DNA from: Methylocapsa aurea
Lineage (GTDB): Bacteria > Pseudomonadota > Alphaproteobacteria > Rhizobiales > Beijerinckiaceae
Direction: 5' to 3'
Assembly: GCF_000746085.1 (NCBI RefSeq)
Contig: NZ_JQKO01000004.1
Span: 124,001-188,000 of the forward strand
DNA length: 64,000 nt
A program made the position numbers and the translations under genes. A model generated the notes under the pieces. That model was not told where the DNA came from. It saw only the letters and a program-made list of their open reading frames with translations, and made no database searches. Below, in pieces: positions 9,026 through 18,104 of this stretch; the stretch's first letter is position 1; every line of letters begins with the position of its first letter.

Positions 9026-10261
9026 TCAATGCATGAACAGGCTCGATGCCGCCTGCTTTCCAAAAAGAGCGCGCGTCCTTTCGCGTACGGCTTGGTCTAT
9101 GGCGAGCGCATCCGCGACGGAGTCGGGCTCGTGCGAGACCCCGTCGGCGAGCGCCGCATCGCACGCCTTTTCAACCATCGCCGCAATTTCGTGAAAGGAA
9201 ATCAGCCGGTTCAAGAATGCGTCGACCGCGACTTCGTTCGCGGCGTTTAAGACAGTGGGGAGACCCCGGCCCGTCCGCAAGGCCTCCAACGCGACGCGCA
9301 AGGCCGGAAAACGCTCGAAATCGGGCCGTTCGAAGGTTAATTGGCCGACAGACGCCAGATCGAGCCGACGCGCGGCGGTCGAGATTCGCTTTGGATAGGA
9401 CAGGCAATGGGCGATTGGCACCCTCATGTCCGGCGACGCGAGCCCCGCCGTGACCGAGCCATCGGTAAAGGCGACGAGACCGTGAACGATCGATTGGGCG
9501 TGAACCAGAACATCGAGGCGGGCCGCCTCGACGCCAAAAAGATAGTGGGCCTCGATGACTTCCAGGCCCTTGTTCATAAGCCCGGCGGAGTCCACGGTGA
9601 CTTTCGGTCCCATCGACCAATTGGGATGCGTCAACGCCTGTTCCGGCGTGGCCTTGGCGATGGCTTCGCTGGTCCAGGTCCGAAACGGGCCGCCGGAAGC
9701 CGTCAGCGTGATCATCTCGATCGTGGCGAGTTCGGCGTCGCCCATCGCCTGAAAAATCGCGTTATGCTCGCTGTCGACGGGCAGCAGTTTGGCGCCGGAG
9801 GCGGCGGCCTGACGCATGAAGGCGGGACCGGCGCAGACCAGGCATTCCTTGTTGGCGAGCGCGACGGTCCGGCCCGCCGAAAGCGCGGCGAAGGTCGGCG
9901 CGACGCCGGCGGCGCCCGCAATCGCCCCGACGACGATGTCGGCCGGGCGCAAAGCTGCTTCAATGACGGCCGCCTCGCCTGCAGCCGCCTCGATCGAGGT
10001 TCCGGCCAAGGCCTCTTTCAGCTCCGCATAGCCTGAGGGATCGGCGAGCGCAGCGAATTTCGCGCCGAGCGCGCGGGCGACCCGGGCCAAGCCGCGCGGA
10101 TCGCGTCCCCCGGCGACGGCCTCGACCTGGAAGGCTCCGTCGGCGCCCGCGATAATGTCTTCGGTGGACTTGCCGATCGACCCGGTCGCGCCAAGGATCA
10201 CGACAGTGCGCGCTTCGCTTTTGGCCGCTGGCGCGCGCCGCAGTTCAATGACTTTGTCCAT
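9026..10261 (-). CDS. dxr: 1-deoxy-D-xylulose 5-phosphate reductoisomerase
   Basis: A 411-residue enzyme of the methylerythritol phosphate isoprenoid pathway, converting DXP to MEP with NADPH and a divalent metal. The N-terminal NADPH-binding motif is ILGATGSIG (about residues 22-30). The metal/substrate region LLPVDSEHNAIFQAM and the flexible-loop motif ASGGPFRTW are both intact, as is the C-terminal LNAANEVAVDAFL. The ATG at 10261 matches the family, with a slightly long basic N-terminus. It lies between cdsA and rseP as in most alphaproteobacteria, with long spacers on both sides, so it may have its own promoter. Confidence 0.96.
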   Translation of the reverse strand: MDKVIELRRAPAAKSEARTVVILGATGSIGKSTEDIIAGADGAFQVEAVAGGRDPRGLARVARALGAKFAALADPSGYAELKEALAGTSIEAAAGEAAVIEAALRPADIVVGAIAGAAGVAPTFAALSAGRTVALANKECLVCAGPAFMRQAAASGAKLLPVDSEHNAIFQAMGDAELATIEMITLTASGGPFRTWTSEAIAKATPEQALTHPNWSMGPKVTVDSAGLMNKGLEVIEAHYLFGVEAARLDVLVHAQSIVHGLVAFTDGSVTAGLASPDMRVPIAHCLSYPKRISTAARRLDLASVGQLTFERPDFERFPALRVALEALRTGRGLPTVLNAANEVAVDAFLNRLISFHEIAAMVEKACDAALADGVSHEPDSVADALAIDQAVRERTRALFGKQAASSLFMH

Positions 10262-10569
10262 GCCGCCTCATTCGCGTTTCGTCTGGAGCATGTCTTTTGG
10301 AAGACGCCGCCTTTTCAAGAGACCGCGTCAAAAGACCGACCGAACACATCTTCCAAGCAAACCGGATGCCGGTTCACATAAGGTAAATGCGGCCAAAAAT
10401 AGACTAAGGGCGTCTCGCCGCGAGCTCAGAGCTAGCTTGCGCCAGAAGGAGAGGCTAAATCAAGGCCAAGCCGCCAAAAGGCCAAAACGCATTCTCTTGG
10501 CGCGAACCGGCGGCTGCTGCGCCCGAATTGACTTGGAAAGCCGCTCTGGTCCTCAGGCGCCGGCAGCTT
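10262..10569. repeat. Intergenic region dxr-cdsA holding dispersed element family 2 (copy at about 10351-10391)
   Basis: A 308-bp gene-free stretch. At 10351-10391 it carries AAGCAAACCGGATGCCGGTT followed by CACATAAGGTAAATGCG, which matches segments at 14432-14473 and 24951-24987. Just upstream, at about 10285, is GGAGCATGTCTTTTGG, a typical companion of such elements. No hairpin with a T run is obvious. Confidence 0.5.
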
Positions 10570-11484
10570 TCACATCAGGCGGAGAGCAGCTCCCGCCAAG
10601 GCCATGAACGTCGCCGCCGCGAGGAAGCCATCGAGCCGGTCCATGAATCCCCCGTGTCCGGGGATCAGAAGGCTCGAGTCCTTGACGCCGAACCATCGCT
10701 TCACGACCGATTCGAACACATCGCCAGCTTGGGAGACGAGCGCCGTGACAAGGCCAAGGCCAAACATCGCCAGCACAGACGAAAAATCGCCAAGGCCGCG
10801 CCCCCCGATCGAAAAGCCTAGCAGCTTGGCGGCGACGACGCCGAGAAGCGCGCCGGAAAACACACCGATCAGCGTGCCGGACCACGTTTTCGAGGGTGAA
10901 ATTTTCGGCAAGAGTTTGGGGCCGCCAACCAGCCGGCCGCCAAAATAGGCGAAGACGTCGGTGCCCCAAACGGCGGCGAACAGCCAGAAGATCGCCTTTG
11001 GGCCAAAAGCCGCCGAATTGTTCAAGGCGTTGACGGAAATAATGAGAGCGCCGGCATAGACGACGCCGACAAAGGCCCAATAGCGCCGGGAGGAGCCGGC
11101 CGCCAAGGCCGTCGCCAGGCCGAGGATGGCGACGGCGGCGCTGGCCGCGCTGAAACTGCCTCTCCGGGCGAATTCCGCCGCAAGAACAAGCGCGAGGGCG
11201 ACAAGGATCAAGCGCAGAAGAGGGCGGGCGGCGCGGATCAGGGTCTGCCACTCGTAGCCGACCGCATAGGCGGCGCCGAGCCATATGATGGAGAAGACCT
11301 CGCCGCCCCACCAGACCGCCGTGATCGCCGCCGTCGCCAGCACGAGCGAGGAAAGAATGCGCGGCATGATGTCGGCCAGCCGGCTTCCCCGGGGGCTGCC
11401 TGGCGCCGGAGGCTTTTCACGCGGCGCGTCGGAGGCATCGTTCCGAATGGCGGGCCGGGCCGGTCTCCCGAGAGGATGGCTCAT
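10570..11484 (-). CDS. cdsA: Phosphatidate cytidylyltransferase
   Basis: A 304-residue integral membrane enzyme making CDP-diacylglycerol from phosphatidate and CTP, the branch point for all phospholipids. Multiple hydrophobic helices begin at about residue 40 ([20 protein letters not shown]). The family signature appears near the C-terminus as [20 protein letters not shown] then [14 protein letters not shown], and [12 protein letters not shown] is the conserved KTWEG-like segment. The first 39 residues are hydrophilic and arginine/proline rich, longer than usual, so an internal start at MPRILSS is possible. The chosen ATG overlaps the uppS stop by 4 bp (ATGA), which suggests translational coupling. 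Confidence 0.93.
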   Translation of the reverse strand: MSHPLGRPARPAIRNDASDAPREKPPAPGSPRGSRLADIMPRILSSLVLATAAITAVWWGGEVFSIIWLGAAYAVGYEWQTLIRAARPLLRLILVALALVLAAEFARRGSFSAASAAVAILGLATALAAGSSRRYWAFVGVVYAGALIISVNALNNSAAFGPKAIFWLFAAVWGTDVFAYFGGRLVGGPKLLPKISPSKTWSGTLIGVFSGALLGVVAAKLLGFSIGGRGLGDFSSVLAMFGLGLVTALVSQAGDVFESVVKRWFGVKDSSLLIPGHGGFMDRLDGFLAAATFMALAGAALRLM

Positions 11485-12266
11485 ATTTTAATCTTACCAT
11501 TGCGGCCTTGCGCCGTCACCCCGCCGAACCGCCGTTCGCGCGCTGAAAACTCCGCCAGGGCGGTGGCGAAGGCCTCCCGGTCGAAATCGGGCCAATGCAT
11601 CGGCAGAAAAACAAATTCGGAATAGGCCGCTTGCCACATCAGAAAATTGGAGAGTCTTTGCTCGCCGGAGGTGCGGATGATGAGATCAGGATCGGGGATC
11701 CCTGCAGTGTCGAGACGCTGGGCAAGCAGGGTTTCGTCGATCTCGGAGGGGTTCAGGCGACCCGCCGCGACGTCAAGCGCAAGGGAGCGCGCGGCTGCGG
11801 CGATTTCCTGTCGGCCACCGTAATTGAAGGCGACGATCAGGGTGAGCCGCGTATTGGCCTTGGTGAGATCTTCGGCCTCCGCGAGCAAGGCCCGAATATC
11901 GGGCTTGAGATTGGCCCGGCCGCCAATGACCTTCACCTTGACTCCGGACTTATGCAGATCGCCGAGATCGTTGCGGATAAACCGCTTGAGGAGGCCCATG
12001 AGGTCGGCGACCTCCTCGACCGGCCGGTTCCAATTCTCCATCGAGAAACTATAGACGGTCAAATAATCCAGGCCGAAGTCGATCGCCGCGCGCACGGTCC
12101 CGCGGAGCGCTTCCAGTCCGCGGCGATGCCCTTCGATCCGAGGCAGGCCGCGGCTCGCCGCCCAACGCCCATTGCCGTCCATGATCACGCCAACATGCGC
12201 CGGAACGTCATATCGACGCTGCGGAGCTTCGAGCGCCGGCTCTGCGGAGATCATGCTCGGCATCAT
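11481..12266 (-). CDS. uppS: Isoprenyl transferase (undecaprenyl diphosphate synthase)
   Basis: A 261-residue cis-prenyltransferase making the C55 lipid carrier for peptidoglycan and O-antigen synthesis. The catalytic aspartate is in [11 protein letters not shown] (about residue 30). Further family motifs are [24 protein letters not shown] and [20 protein letters not shown]. The ATG at 12266 has an AGGA ribosome-binding site four bases upstream; a second ATG directly follows and would be spaced better. Longer in-frame extensions lack family similarity. It is placed between frr and cdsA, as is standard, and its stop overlaps the cdsA start. Confidence 0.94.
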   Translation of the reverse strand: MMPSMISAEPALEAPQRRYDVPAHVGVIMDGNGRWAASRGLPRIEGHRRGLEALRGTVRAAIDFGLDYLTVYSFSMENWNRPVEEVADLMGLLKRFIRNDLGDLHKSGVKVKVIGGRANLKPDIRALLAEAEDLTKANTRLTLIVAFNYGGRQEIAAAARSLALDVAAGRLNPSEIDETLLAQRLDTAGIPDPDLIIRTSGEQRLSNFLMWQAAYSEFVFLPMHWPDFDREAFATALAEFSARERRFGGVTAQGRNGKIKI

Positions 12267-12494
12267 TATGTCCTGGTGGCCAGCCGCCGGCGGCATCTTG
12301 ATCCGCTGCCTCTCGTCTCGAAGGATGTCCCGGCTGCTCGCAGGAGCGGGAACTCTCGACTCCAGCCGCGGTGGGCCGGCGGAAAACAATGCAAATGTAC
12401 TTACCAGATTCCGGCGGGTTCGCGAGGCCGGACTTTCACTTTGGCCAAGGCGAAACGCATCCAGCCAAAAGCGCTTATAGCAGACCTCTTTGGA

Positions 12495-13058
12495 TCAAAC
12501 TTGCATGATTTCCTTTTCTTTTATCGCAAGCGCCTGGTCGACCTCGCCGACGCATTGATCCGTCACTTTCTGGACTTCGCTTTCGTGACGCTTTTCATCG
12601 TCCTCGCTGATCAATTTGTCCTTGAGCAGCTTTTTCAGCGTATCGAGCCCGTCTCGGCGGACGTGACGAACCGCAACCCGCGCCTCCTCCGCATATTTAT
12701 GCGCGACCTTCGCCATTTCCTTGCGCCGCTGCTCGTTCAGCTCCGGGATGCGAATGCGCAGGACCTGCCCCTCGACGGTGGGCGAAAGGCCGAGATTGGA
12801 ATCGCGGATCGCCTTATCGACGGCGTTGACCATGGCTTTGTCCCAGACCTGAACCGACAACATGCGCGGCTCCGGCACGCTGATCGTCGCGACCTGGTTG
12901 AGCGGCATCGACTGGCCATAGGCGTCGACATGCACAGGCTCGACAAGGCTCGCCGTGGCGCGCCCGGTTCGCAGGCCGCCCAGTTCATGTTTCAAGGTCG
13001 AAATGGCCCCCTGCATGCGCCGCTTCAGATCGGAAATGTCGAATTCTGCGCTCATCAT
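12495..13058 (-). CDS. frr: Ribosome recycling factor
   Basis: A 187-residue protein of the normal RRF size. It splits the post-termination ribosome together with EF-G. The core motifs are [39 protein letters not shown] and [19 protein letters not shown], with a C-terminal three-helix bundle. The start is ATGATG; either codon is possible, with AGGGTTTC directly upstream. The gene follows pyrH in the usual order but after an unusually long 364-bp spacer, so independent transcription is likely. Confidence 0.96.
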   Translation of the reverse strand: MMSAEFDISDLKRRMQGAISTLKHELGGLRTGRATASLVEPVHVDAYGQSMPLNQVATISVPEPRMLSVQVWDKAMVNAVDKAIRDSNLGLSPTVEGQVLRIRIPELNEQRRKEMAKVAHKYAEEARVAVRHVRRDGLDTLKKLLKDKLISEDDEKRHESEVQKVTDQCVGEVDQALAIKEKEIMQV

Positions 13059-13422
13059 GAAACCCTAATGCCTAATATATGCCAAGCGGCCCGACGGACT
13101 GGCGCGAATTGCGGCCGTCGTTCGAGATTTTCGGATGGACGGCTCCGGGCGCCCGCACGCGCGGTTCCTGGTTGGCAAGTCCTGCTTGGCAAGTCCTGGC
13201 TGGAAAATCGCGCCGCCTCGGAGCCTCGCCGTCCAGGACCTTCGCTTCTATCCGTCTGCCCTAGCGCATGATCCGGCCGGAAATTCGGCGCCATTTCGCA
13301 CATTCCGCTCTAGGCAAGCTTGCGTTGGCTCGCCATGCCAATCTTGCTTAGATTCTTTGATTTGCTCATCTTTTTCGTCCGAAAACCGGCGGCTGCCTTG
13401 CAGAAATGATGCTTAGCGCCAA
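13059..13422. other. Long pyrH-frr intergenic region with tandem 14-bp repeat
   Basis: A 364-bp gene-free gap inside a gene pair that is normally tightly spaced. It contains a tandem repeat of TTGGCAAGTCCTG at 13172-13184 and 13186-13198, with a third decayed unit just before it. A segment CTAGCGCATGATCCGGCCGG at about 13261 resembles dispersed palindromic elements of Hyphomicrobiales. No gene or clear promoter was recognised. Confidence 0.45.
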
Positions 13423-14157
13423 TCAGGGCGAAACAAAAGTGGCTTTGCCTTTTCCTTCGAGCGCCGCGCGGATCGCGCCGGGGTGTTGAATGGAAAAGAC
13501 GATTATCGGAATCTTGTTCTCGCGCGCAAGCGCGAAAGCGGCCGTATCCATGACCGCCAGATTCTTCGCAATGGCCTCGTCATGGGTAAGCTTCTCATAA
13601 CGGGTCGCAGTCGGGTCGCGCTTTGGGTCGGCCGAATAGACGCCGTCCACCTGCGTCGCCTTCATGATGAGATCGCATGAGAGTTCGGCGCCGCGTAAAG
13701 CGGCTCCGGTGTCGGTGGTAAAGAAAGGATTGCCGGTGCCGCCGGCGAGAACCGCGATCCGGCCCTTGCCGAGATGATGCAGCGCCGCCTGCCGCGAGTA
13801 GGCTTCGCAGAGCGAGGGCATCGGCACCGCCGACAGCGCCCGCGCGCTCTGGCCCTGCTTCTCGATCGCATATTCGAGGGCGAGCGCATTCATGACCGTG
13901 GCGAGCATGCCGATTGAATCGGCCCGCGCCCGCTCGATGCCCTTGTCGGCGCCGGCTATGCCGCGAAAAAAATTGCCGCCGCCGACCACCACCGCCACCT
14001 CGACCCCAAGCGCGGCGGAGCTGGTGAGATCGGCGGCGATCCGCGTCAAGGTCGGCGCGTCGAGCCCGTGGCTCGATTGGCCCATCAAGGCCTCGCCGGA
14101 CAGTTTGACGACGACCCGCCGCCAGGGCGAAAGTTTGGTTGGGCCAGAGTCAGTCAT
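13423..14157 (-). CDS. pyrH: Uridylate kinase
   Basis: A 244-residue hexameric UMP kinase of the amino-acid kinase fold, converting UMP to UDP for pyrimidine nucleotide synthesis. Motifs are RVVVKLSGEAL, VAVVVGGGNFFRG, the DSIGMLATVMNAL segment and GGTGNPFFTTDTGAALR. Length is typical. The ATG at 14157 is preferred; a GTG at 14181 would add eight residues. The gene heads the minus-strand cluster but has no rpsB-tsf upstream; instead a divergent histidine kinase gene begins 378 bp away. Confidence 0.96.
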   Translation of the reverse strand: MTDSGPTKLSPWRRVVVKLSGEALMGQSSHGLDAPTLTRIAADLTSSAALGVEVAVVVGGGNFFRGIAGADKGIERARADSIGMLATVMNALALEYAIEKQGQSARALSAVPMPSLCEAYSRQAALHHLGKGRIAVLAGGTGNPFFTTDTGAALRGAELSCDLIMKATQVDGVYSADPKRDPTATRYEKLTHDEAIAKNLAVMDTAAFALARENKIPIIVFSIQHPGAIRAALEGKGKATFVSP

Positions 14158-14535
14158 TTGCCCGCCATTCTCCTCGCCCACCCATTTGCCCTGCGGAAGC
14201 GGCTAGCGAGGCCAAACCGCCTCTTGCCGCTCCATGCCAAGCCGGGCTTACATGGGCCATGCGGCTTTGACCCGTCAAGTCCCATCGGCGGGCCATTTTG
14301 GCCCATTTTGGCGAAGCCGCGCGCCAACCCCTTGCCATGCATTGCAGCGGCGGCGCGAAATAAAAAGAGCGGCCGACCTGAAAATGCCGCGCCTTCGTCC
14401 CCGCCGCCATTTCCCCCCTTGGCCGCAGTTTCGAGGCAAGCCGATGCCTGATCGCGTTAAGGAAATGCGATAAGCGGAGATCTGGAGCCGCTTTCCAGTC
14501 TGAGGGTGCTCGAGGCGCGGGCGAAGGAGAGATCG
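14158..14535. repeat. Divergent region pyrH / sensor kinase with family-2 element (14432-14473)
   Basis: A 378-bp gene-free divergent region. It has a short direct repeat (GGCCATTTTGGCCCATTTTGG at about 14291 is two overlapping units, shown here as one 21-nt span trimmed in meaning to CCATTTTGG twice). At 14432-14473 is a copy of the second dispersed element: AAGCCGATGCCTGATCGCG then TTAAGGAAATGCGATAA. Promoters for both flanking genes must lie here, but none is clear by eye. Confidence 0.45.
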
Positions 14536-15954
14536 ATGCCGCAGGAGACGGCGAAAAACTCGATGCGGATGCGCCTGATCCTGATCCCGACCGGCATTTT
14601 GCTGCTGGGGATCGTCGCCATGATCGCCGCGACGCTTCTCGACGCGAGGACGCGGATCGCCTCGGAAATCCGCTCCGGCGTCGAATTGGGGGATCAGTTG
14701 ATCGGCTACGCGCTGGACGAACTCGCCAGCTCCAAGGATCCGGAGGCTGCCCTGCAGCGGCTGCGGACCGGCCTGTCGCATGTCCGCCACATCAAGGTCG
14801 CCTATCAGCCCCTGTGGCCGGACGCTGGCGCCAGCGCGACCCAAGCCTTGGATCAAAAGCCCGAGCCGAGGCGGCTGTCTTCCGCGCCAAACTGGTTTCT
14901 CGATCTATTCGAGCCGGCGCGGGTCCAGAAGACCTTTCCCATTGCGACTGGCGCGCGGCGCGGCGAACTCGTCATGTCCAGCGAGCCCACCGACGAGGCG
15001 GCGGAAATCTGGGCCAGCCTCGTCTTCCTGACCGCGCTTCTGACGGCGATTTCCATCGTCATCGTCGCGCTCATCCTCCTGACCGCCCGCCACACATTGC
15101 AGCCGATCCATCAGCTGGTCGAAGGACTGGATCGGCTCGGGCGCGGCCAATTCGAAGCGCTCGGGGAGATCCGCATCGCCGAATTGCGCCGGATCGGCGA
15201 ACAGTTCAACCGCCTCGCCCACTCCCTCGCCCGCGCCGAAGCCGAAAATCATCTGCTCATCGACCGCCTGCTGTCGATCCAGGACGCCGAACGAAAGGAA
15301 CTCGCCCGCGAATTGCACGATGAATTCGGCGCCTCGCTGTTTGGAATCAGAGCCGCCGCATCCTGCATCATCGAGGCGGCAGGAGCAGGCGCCGCCGCGC
15401 CCAAGCCTCAACAAGAGATTATCGAGCGGGCGCAAACGATCTCAGTCCTGGCGGACGCAATCCAGAAGCAGAATTATCGCATTCTGGAGCGGATCCGGCC
15501 GGTCATCCTGCACCAAATGGGCCTGCCCGACGCGCTCCGCCATCTCGTTGCGTCCTGGCGCGCCCAGCACCGGGAATTTGCCTGCGACCTCCAGATTCCG
15601 GACGAAATCGCGCGGCGGGCGCCGACCTTCGACGAGGAGGTCGGCCTGACCAGCTATCGCATCGTTCAAGAATGCTTGACCAATGCGGCAAGACACTCCA
15701 AGGGCGCATCCGTGCGGATCGCTATGGACTATCGCGCCGGCGCAGGGTCAATGGCCGAGGCGCCGCGCCTCCTTCTATCGATTGAAGACGACGGCGTCGG
15801 CCCGCCCCCGGCGCTCCAATTCGGTTTCGGCTTGCTCGGCATGAGCGAAAGGGTGCGCAAACTTGGCGGATGCCTGAAAATCGGCAAGGGAGCGCATGCA
15901 GGGACCCTGATCGAAGCTTCGATTCCGGTTGGACCCGCCCCGCCGTCGACGTGA
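14536..15954 (+). CDS. Sensor histidine kinase, NarL/UhpB type (MoxY-like)
   Basis: A 472-residue inner-membrane kinase. Helix 1 spans about residues 12-34, a periplasmic domain about 35-158, helix 2 about 159-183, then a HAMP linker. The HisKA_3 dimerisation motif is AERKELARELHDEFGASL with phosphoacceptor His261; the ATPase domain shows QECLTNAARHSKG (Asn383), IEDDGVGPP and FGLLGMSERV. The ATG at 14536 follows an AGGAG at 6-nt spacing, better than an upstream in-frame start. The periplasmic domain resembles the LapD/MoxY N-terminal type, and MoxY-MoxX controls methanol oxidation in other alphaproteobacteria; that role here is inference. The partner regulator follows 72 bp downstream. Confidence 0.88.
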   Translation: MPQETAKNSMRMRLILIPTGILLLGIVAMIAATLLDARTRIASEIRSGVELGDQLIGYALDELASSKDPEAALQRLRTGLSHVRHIKVAYQPLWPDAGASATQALDQKPEPRRLSSAPNWFLDLFEPARVQKTFPIATGARRGELVMSSEPTDEAAEIWASLVFLTALLTAISIVIVALILLTARHTLQPIHQLVEGLDRLGRGQFEALGEIRIAELRRIGEQFNRLAHSLARAEAENHLLIDRLLSIQDAERKELARELHDEFGASLFGIRAAASCIIEAAGAGAAAPKPQQEIIERAQTISVLADAIQKQNYRILERIRPVILHQMGLPDALRHLVASWRAQHREFACDLQIPDEIARRAPTFDEEVGLTSYRIVQECLTNAARHSKGASVRIAMDYRAGAGSMAEAPRLLLSIEDDGVGPPPALQFGFGLLGMSERVRKLGGCLKIGKGAHAGTLIEASIPVGPAPPST

Positions 15955-16026
15955 TTTGACGAGCAGGCTCCCCCTCATGCAGAGGCAACCGCGCGGAGCG
16001 CAAGAGGGTCAAATGGGCGACGAAAC

Positions 16027-16662
16027 ATGAGCGATGCGATCAAGATATTGCTGATCGAGGATCATCCCATCGTTCGCGACGGTTGCCAGCGGATCTTCGC
16101 GCGGCGGCCGGATTTCGCGGCCAGCGAAGCCAGCTCGGCCGAGGCTGGCCTCTCGGCCAACCGGCGGATTCTGCCAAGGGTCGTCATTCTCGATGTGGAA
16201 TTGCCCGACGCCAGCGGCCTCGACATCATCTCAAGCTTGCTTGCGGATAATCCAACGGCCCGCATCGTCATCTTCAGCATGTATGAGGCGGCAACCTTTG
16301 TGACCCGAGCGCTCGATGCCGGCGCGCACGGCTATGTGACGAAGAATGATGATCCCAACGCGATTTTGCAGGCGATCGACGCGGTTTTGGCCGGATCGGT
16401 CTATCTTGGCCGGTCGGTGGCGCAAAATCTCGCCTTGGCCAAATTCGAGGCCGCGGAAGATCCTTTGCGCGCCTTGAGCGACAGGGAGCGCCAGGTCGTG
16501 GCTTTGCTCGGCGATGGAAAGAGTCTTTCCGAAATTTCGACCGCGCTGGCGATCGGCTATAAGAGCGCCGCCAATATTGTCTCGGCCCTGAAGCAAAAAT
16601 TGCATATTCCCACCAGCCCCGCCCTCATCAAGTTTGCGGTGGAACTGAAAAGCAAGGCGTGA
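16027..16662 (+). CDS. Response regulator, NarL/LuxR family
   Basis: A 211-residue two-domain regulator. The receiver domain has the acidic pair in LLIEDHPIV, phosphoacceptor Asp56 in VVILDVELPDASG, and the conserved lysine in GYVTKNDDP. The C-terminal LuxR-type helix-turn-helix spans about residues 145-205 (LSDRERQVVALLGDGKSLSE, IGYKSAANIVSALKQKL). It is co-directional with and 72 bp after the sensor kinase, so the two make a cognate pair. Targets are not shown by the sequence. It resembles MoxX-type regulators, but many NarL regulators look alike, so a specific name is not given. Confidence 0.92.
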   Translation: MSDAIKILLIEDHPIVRDGCQRIFARRPDFAASEASSAEAGLSANRRILPRVVILDVELPDASGLDIISSLLADNPTARIVIFSMYEAATFVTRALDAGAHGYVTKNDDPNAILQAIDAVLAGSVYLGRSVAQNLALAKFEAAEDPLRALSDRERQVVALLGDGKSLSEISTALAIGYKSAANIVSALKQKLHIPTSPALIKFAVELKSKA

Positions 16663-16874
16663 AGCAAGCGCCAGGCTGACGCCGACGTTCACTTAATTCA
16701 GCGATATGCGATAAAAAGGAACTCCAAGATCAGCCGGCGCTTAAATCATAATCTGTCTAAATCCGGCGAGAAGAGCTAAAAGTTCAACATGATGCTCGAT
16801 CACTGCGCCGCTCCGGGCGGTCCCGTGGCGAGCCCAATATCGTTTAGGACACTCAAATATTGCTTGGGACAACC

Positions 16875-18014
16875 ATGCTTGGCCATGACACCGCGCTCGA
16901 TGAGGCCCTGAAAAGCCTCGGCCTCACTCATTTCATGCCGCCCGCGCCAAAGCCCGGCGGCATGATCCATGTCTTTCAAATGCTGGAGGCGCGCGCGCGC
17001 GGCCGCCTCGCGGGGCTTTCCGACGATTACGCCGCCCCGGGCGGGGTCGATTTCGGTTTCGCGGAGCATCGAGAATTCAACGCCTTTGCGCAGCGAAGCT
17101 CTCGGGACGTGATCTGCATCTATTCCGCGACGGTCAGGACCATGTGGAGCCTGTGCAATGCGGTAATGACGATCCGGGAAGTCTTTCCCTGGATCGACGA
17201 TATCGACCGGCTCGGAGAAAACTCCGCGCCTCCGCCCAAAGGCGAATTGTTCTTTGTCCGCGAGGAAAACCATGCGAGCGAGGAGATCGAGCCGATCCGC
17301 CGCAAACTGGCCGCCGCCATCTTCGACGTAGCGATGGACTTCGCGTTGATGCATGAGGTCGGCCATCTCTGGAACGGGCATGTCGACCTTCTGCATCAAG
17401 AAGGCGGTCCGCTCCCCTTCCCGGAAATGCGCCTTATTGAGGCCAATGGTTTCAATCTCGCCGAGGCACAGGCGCTGGAGTTCGACGCTGATTCCTTCGC
17501 GATTCAGAAAGTCTTCGCGCGCGCCTATCGGGAAAATCAATTCAAGGAATTTTCGGAAGGATTGTTGAAAGACCATCGGCTTCCGCTCGATGGCGAGCAT
17601 ACCGCCTCGTGGTTTTTCACCTGGTTCGCCGTCTACGCCTTCTTTCGGCTGTTCGACGAAGCCTGCGCGGCGGCCAATATCGAGCAACGGCCACAGCCAC
17701 CGGCCGCACTGAGGCAAGCCTGCCTGCTGTCCACCGTCGCCGCCGTCTCTGCGCGCCAGGGTTGGTCAAGCCTGGCGATGCCGCACTGGGCCACCCTGGC
17801 AACCGATGCCGGGCTCGAAGCGGAGCGCGCGATCTGCCGCTTGCGCCGCAGCGGCGTCAATGCCAACGCCTTCCTTGCCGCATGGGAAGGCCCGGCCTTC
17901 GATCAAATCGAAATCTATCTGCAGACCTGGGATGCTCTCGGACCCCGTCTCGCCCCCTTCAAGCGCGGCGCGATGGCGGCGAAGTCCGATGCGCCGCCAG
18001 CCTTGATTTCCTGA
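16875..18014 (+). CDS. Putative HExxH zinc metallopeptidase-like protein
   Basis: A 379-residue protein that I do not recognise as a named family. It has a textbook zinc-protease motif, MHEVGH with His160, Glu161 and His164, and about 40 residues later an ExxxD motif (Glu202 and Asp206 in ALEFDADSFAI) in the place of the third ligand of M48-type gluzincins. There is no signal peptide and no clear transmembrane helix, unlike membrane M48 proteases, so it is probably cytosolic. The C-terminal part has aromatic helices (TASWFFTWFAVYAFFRLFDE). ATG at 16875 was chosen over a TTG five codons earlier; neither has a strong ribosome-binding site. It lies 212 bp after the response regulator on the same strand and may be a target or partner of that system. 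Confidence 0.75.
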   Translation: MLGHDTALDEALKSLGLTHFMPPAPKPGGMIHVFQMLEARARGRLAGLSDDYAAPGGVDFGFAEHREFNAFAQRSSRDVICIYSATVRTMWSLCNAVMTIREVFPWIDDIDRLGENSAPPPKGELFFVREENHASEEIEPIRRKLAAAIFDVAMDFALMHEVGHLWNGHVDLLHQEGGPLPFPEMRLIEANGFNLAEAQALEFDADSFAIQKVFARAYRENQFKEFSEGLLKDHRLPLDGEHTASWFFTWFAVYAFFRLFDEACAAANIEQRPQPPAALRQACLLSTVAAVSARQGWSSLAMPHWATLATDAGLEAERAICRLRRSGVNANAFLAAWEGPAFDQIEIYLQTWDALGPRLAPFKRGAMAAKSDAPPALIS

Positions 18015-18047
18015 CGCGCCGAATCAAGAAAACAACGCTCCGGCACC

Positions 18048-18073
18048 CGGCGAAGGGGCTTTCCCATCGCCGG
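18048..18073. terminator. Hairpin between convergent genes
   Basis: A 7-bp inverted repeat (CCGGCGA 18048-18054 / TCGCCGG 18067-18073) with a 12-nt loop lies between the metallopeptidase-like gene (+) and the IalB gene (-). There is no clear T run. It is plausible as a bidirectional terminator, but weak. Confidence 0.35.
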
Positions 18074-18104
18074 ACAATTGGCTTTTCGCTTCGGGCGCCG
18101 TTGC

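Noticed and set aside
11595-13271. Long plus-strand open frame of over 550 codons
   Set aside because: It runs antisense across uppS and frr, shows arginine/histidine-rich shadow composition and matches no family; such frames are common opposite GC-rich genes.
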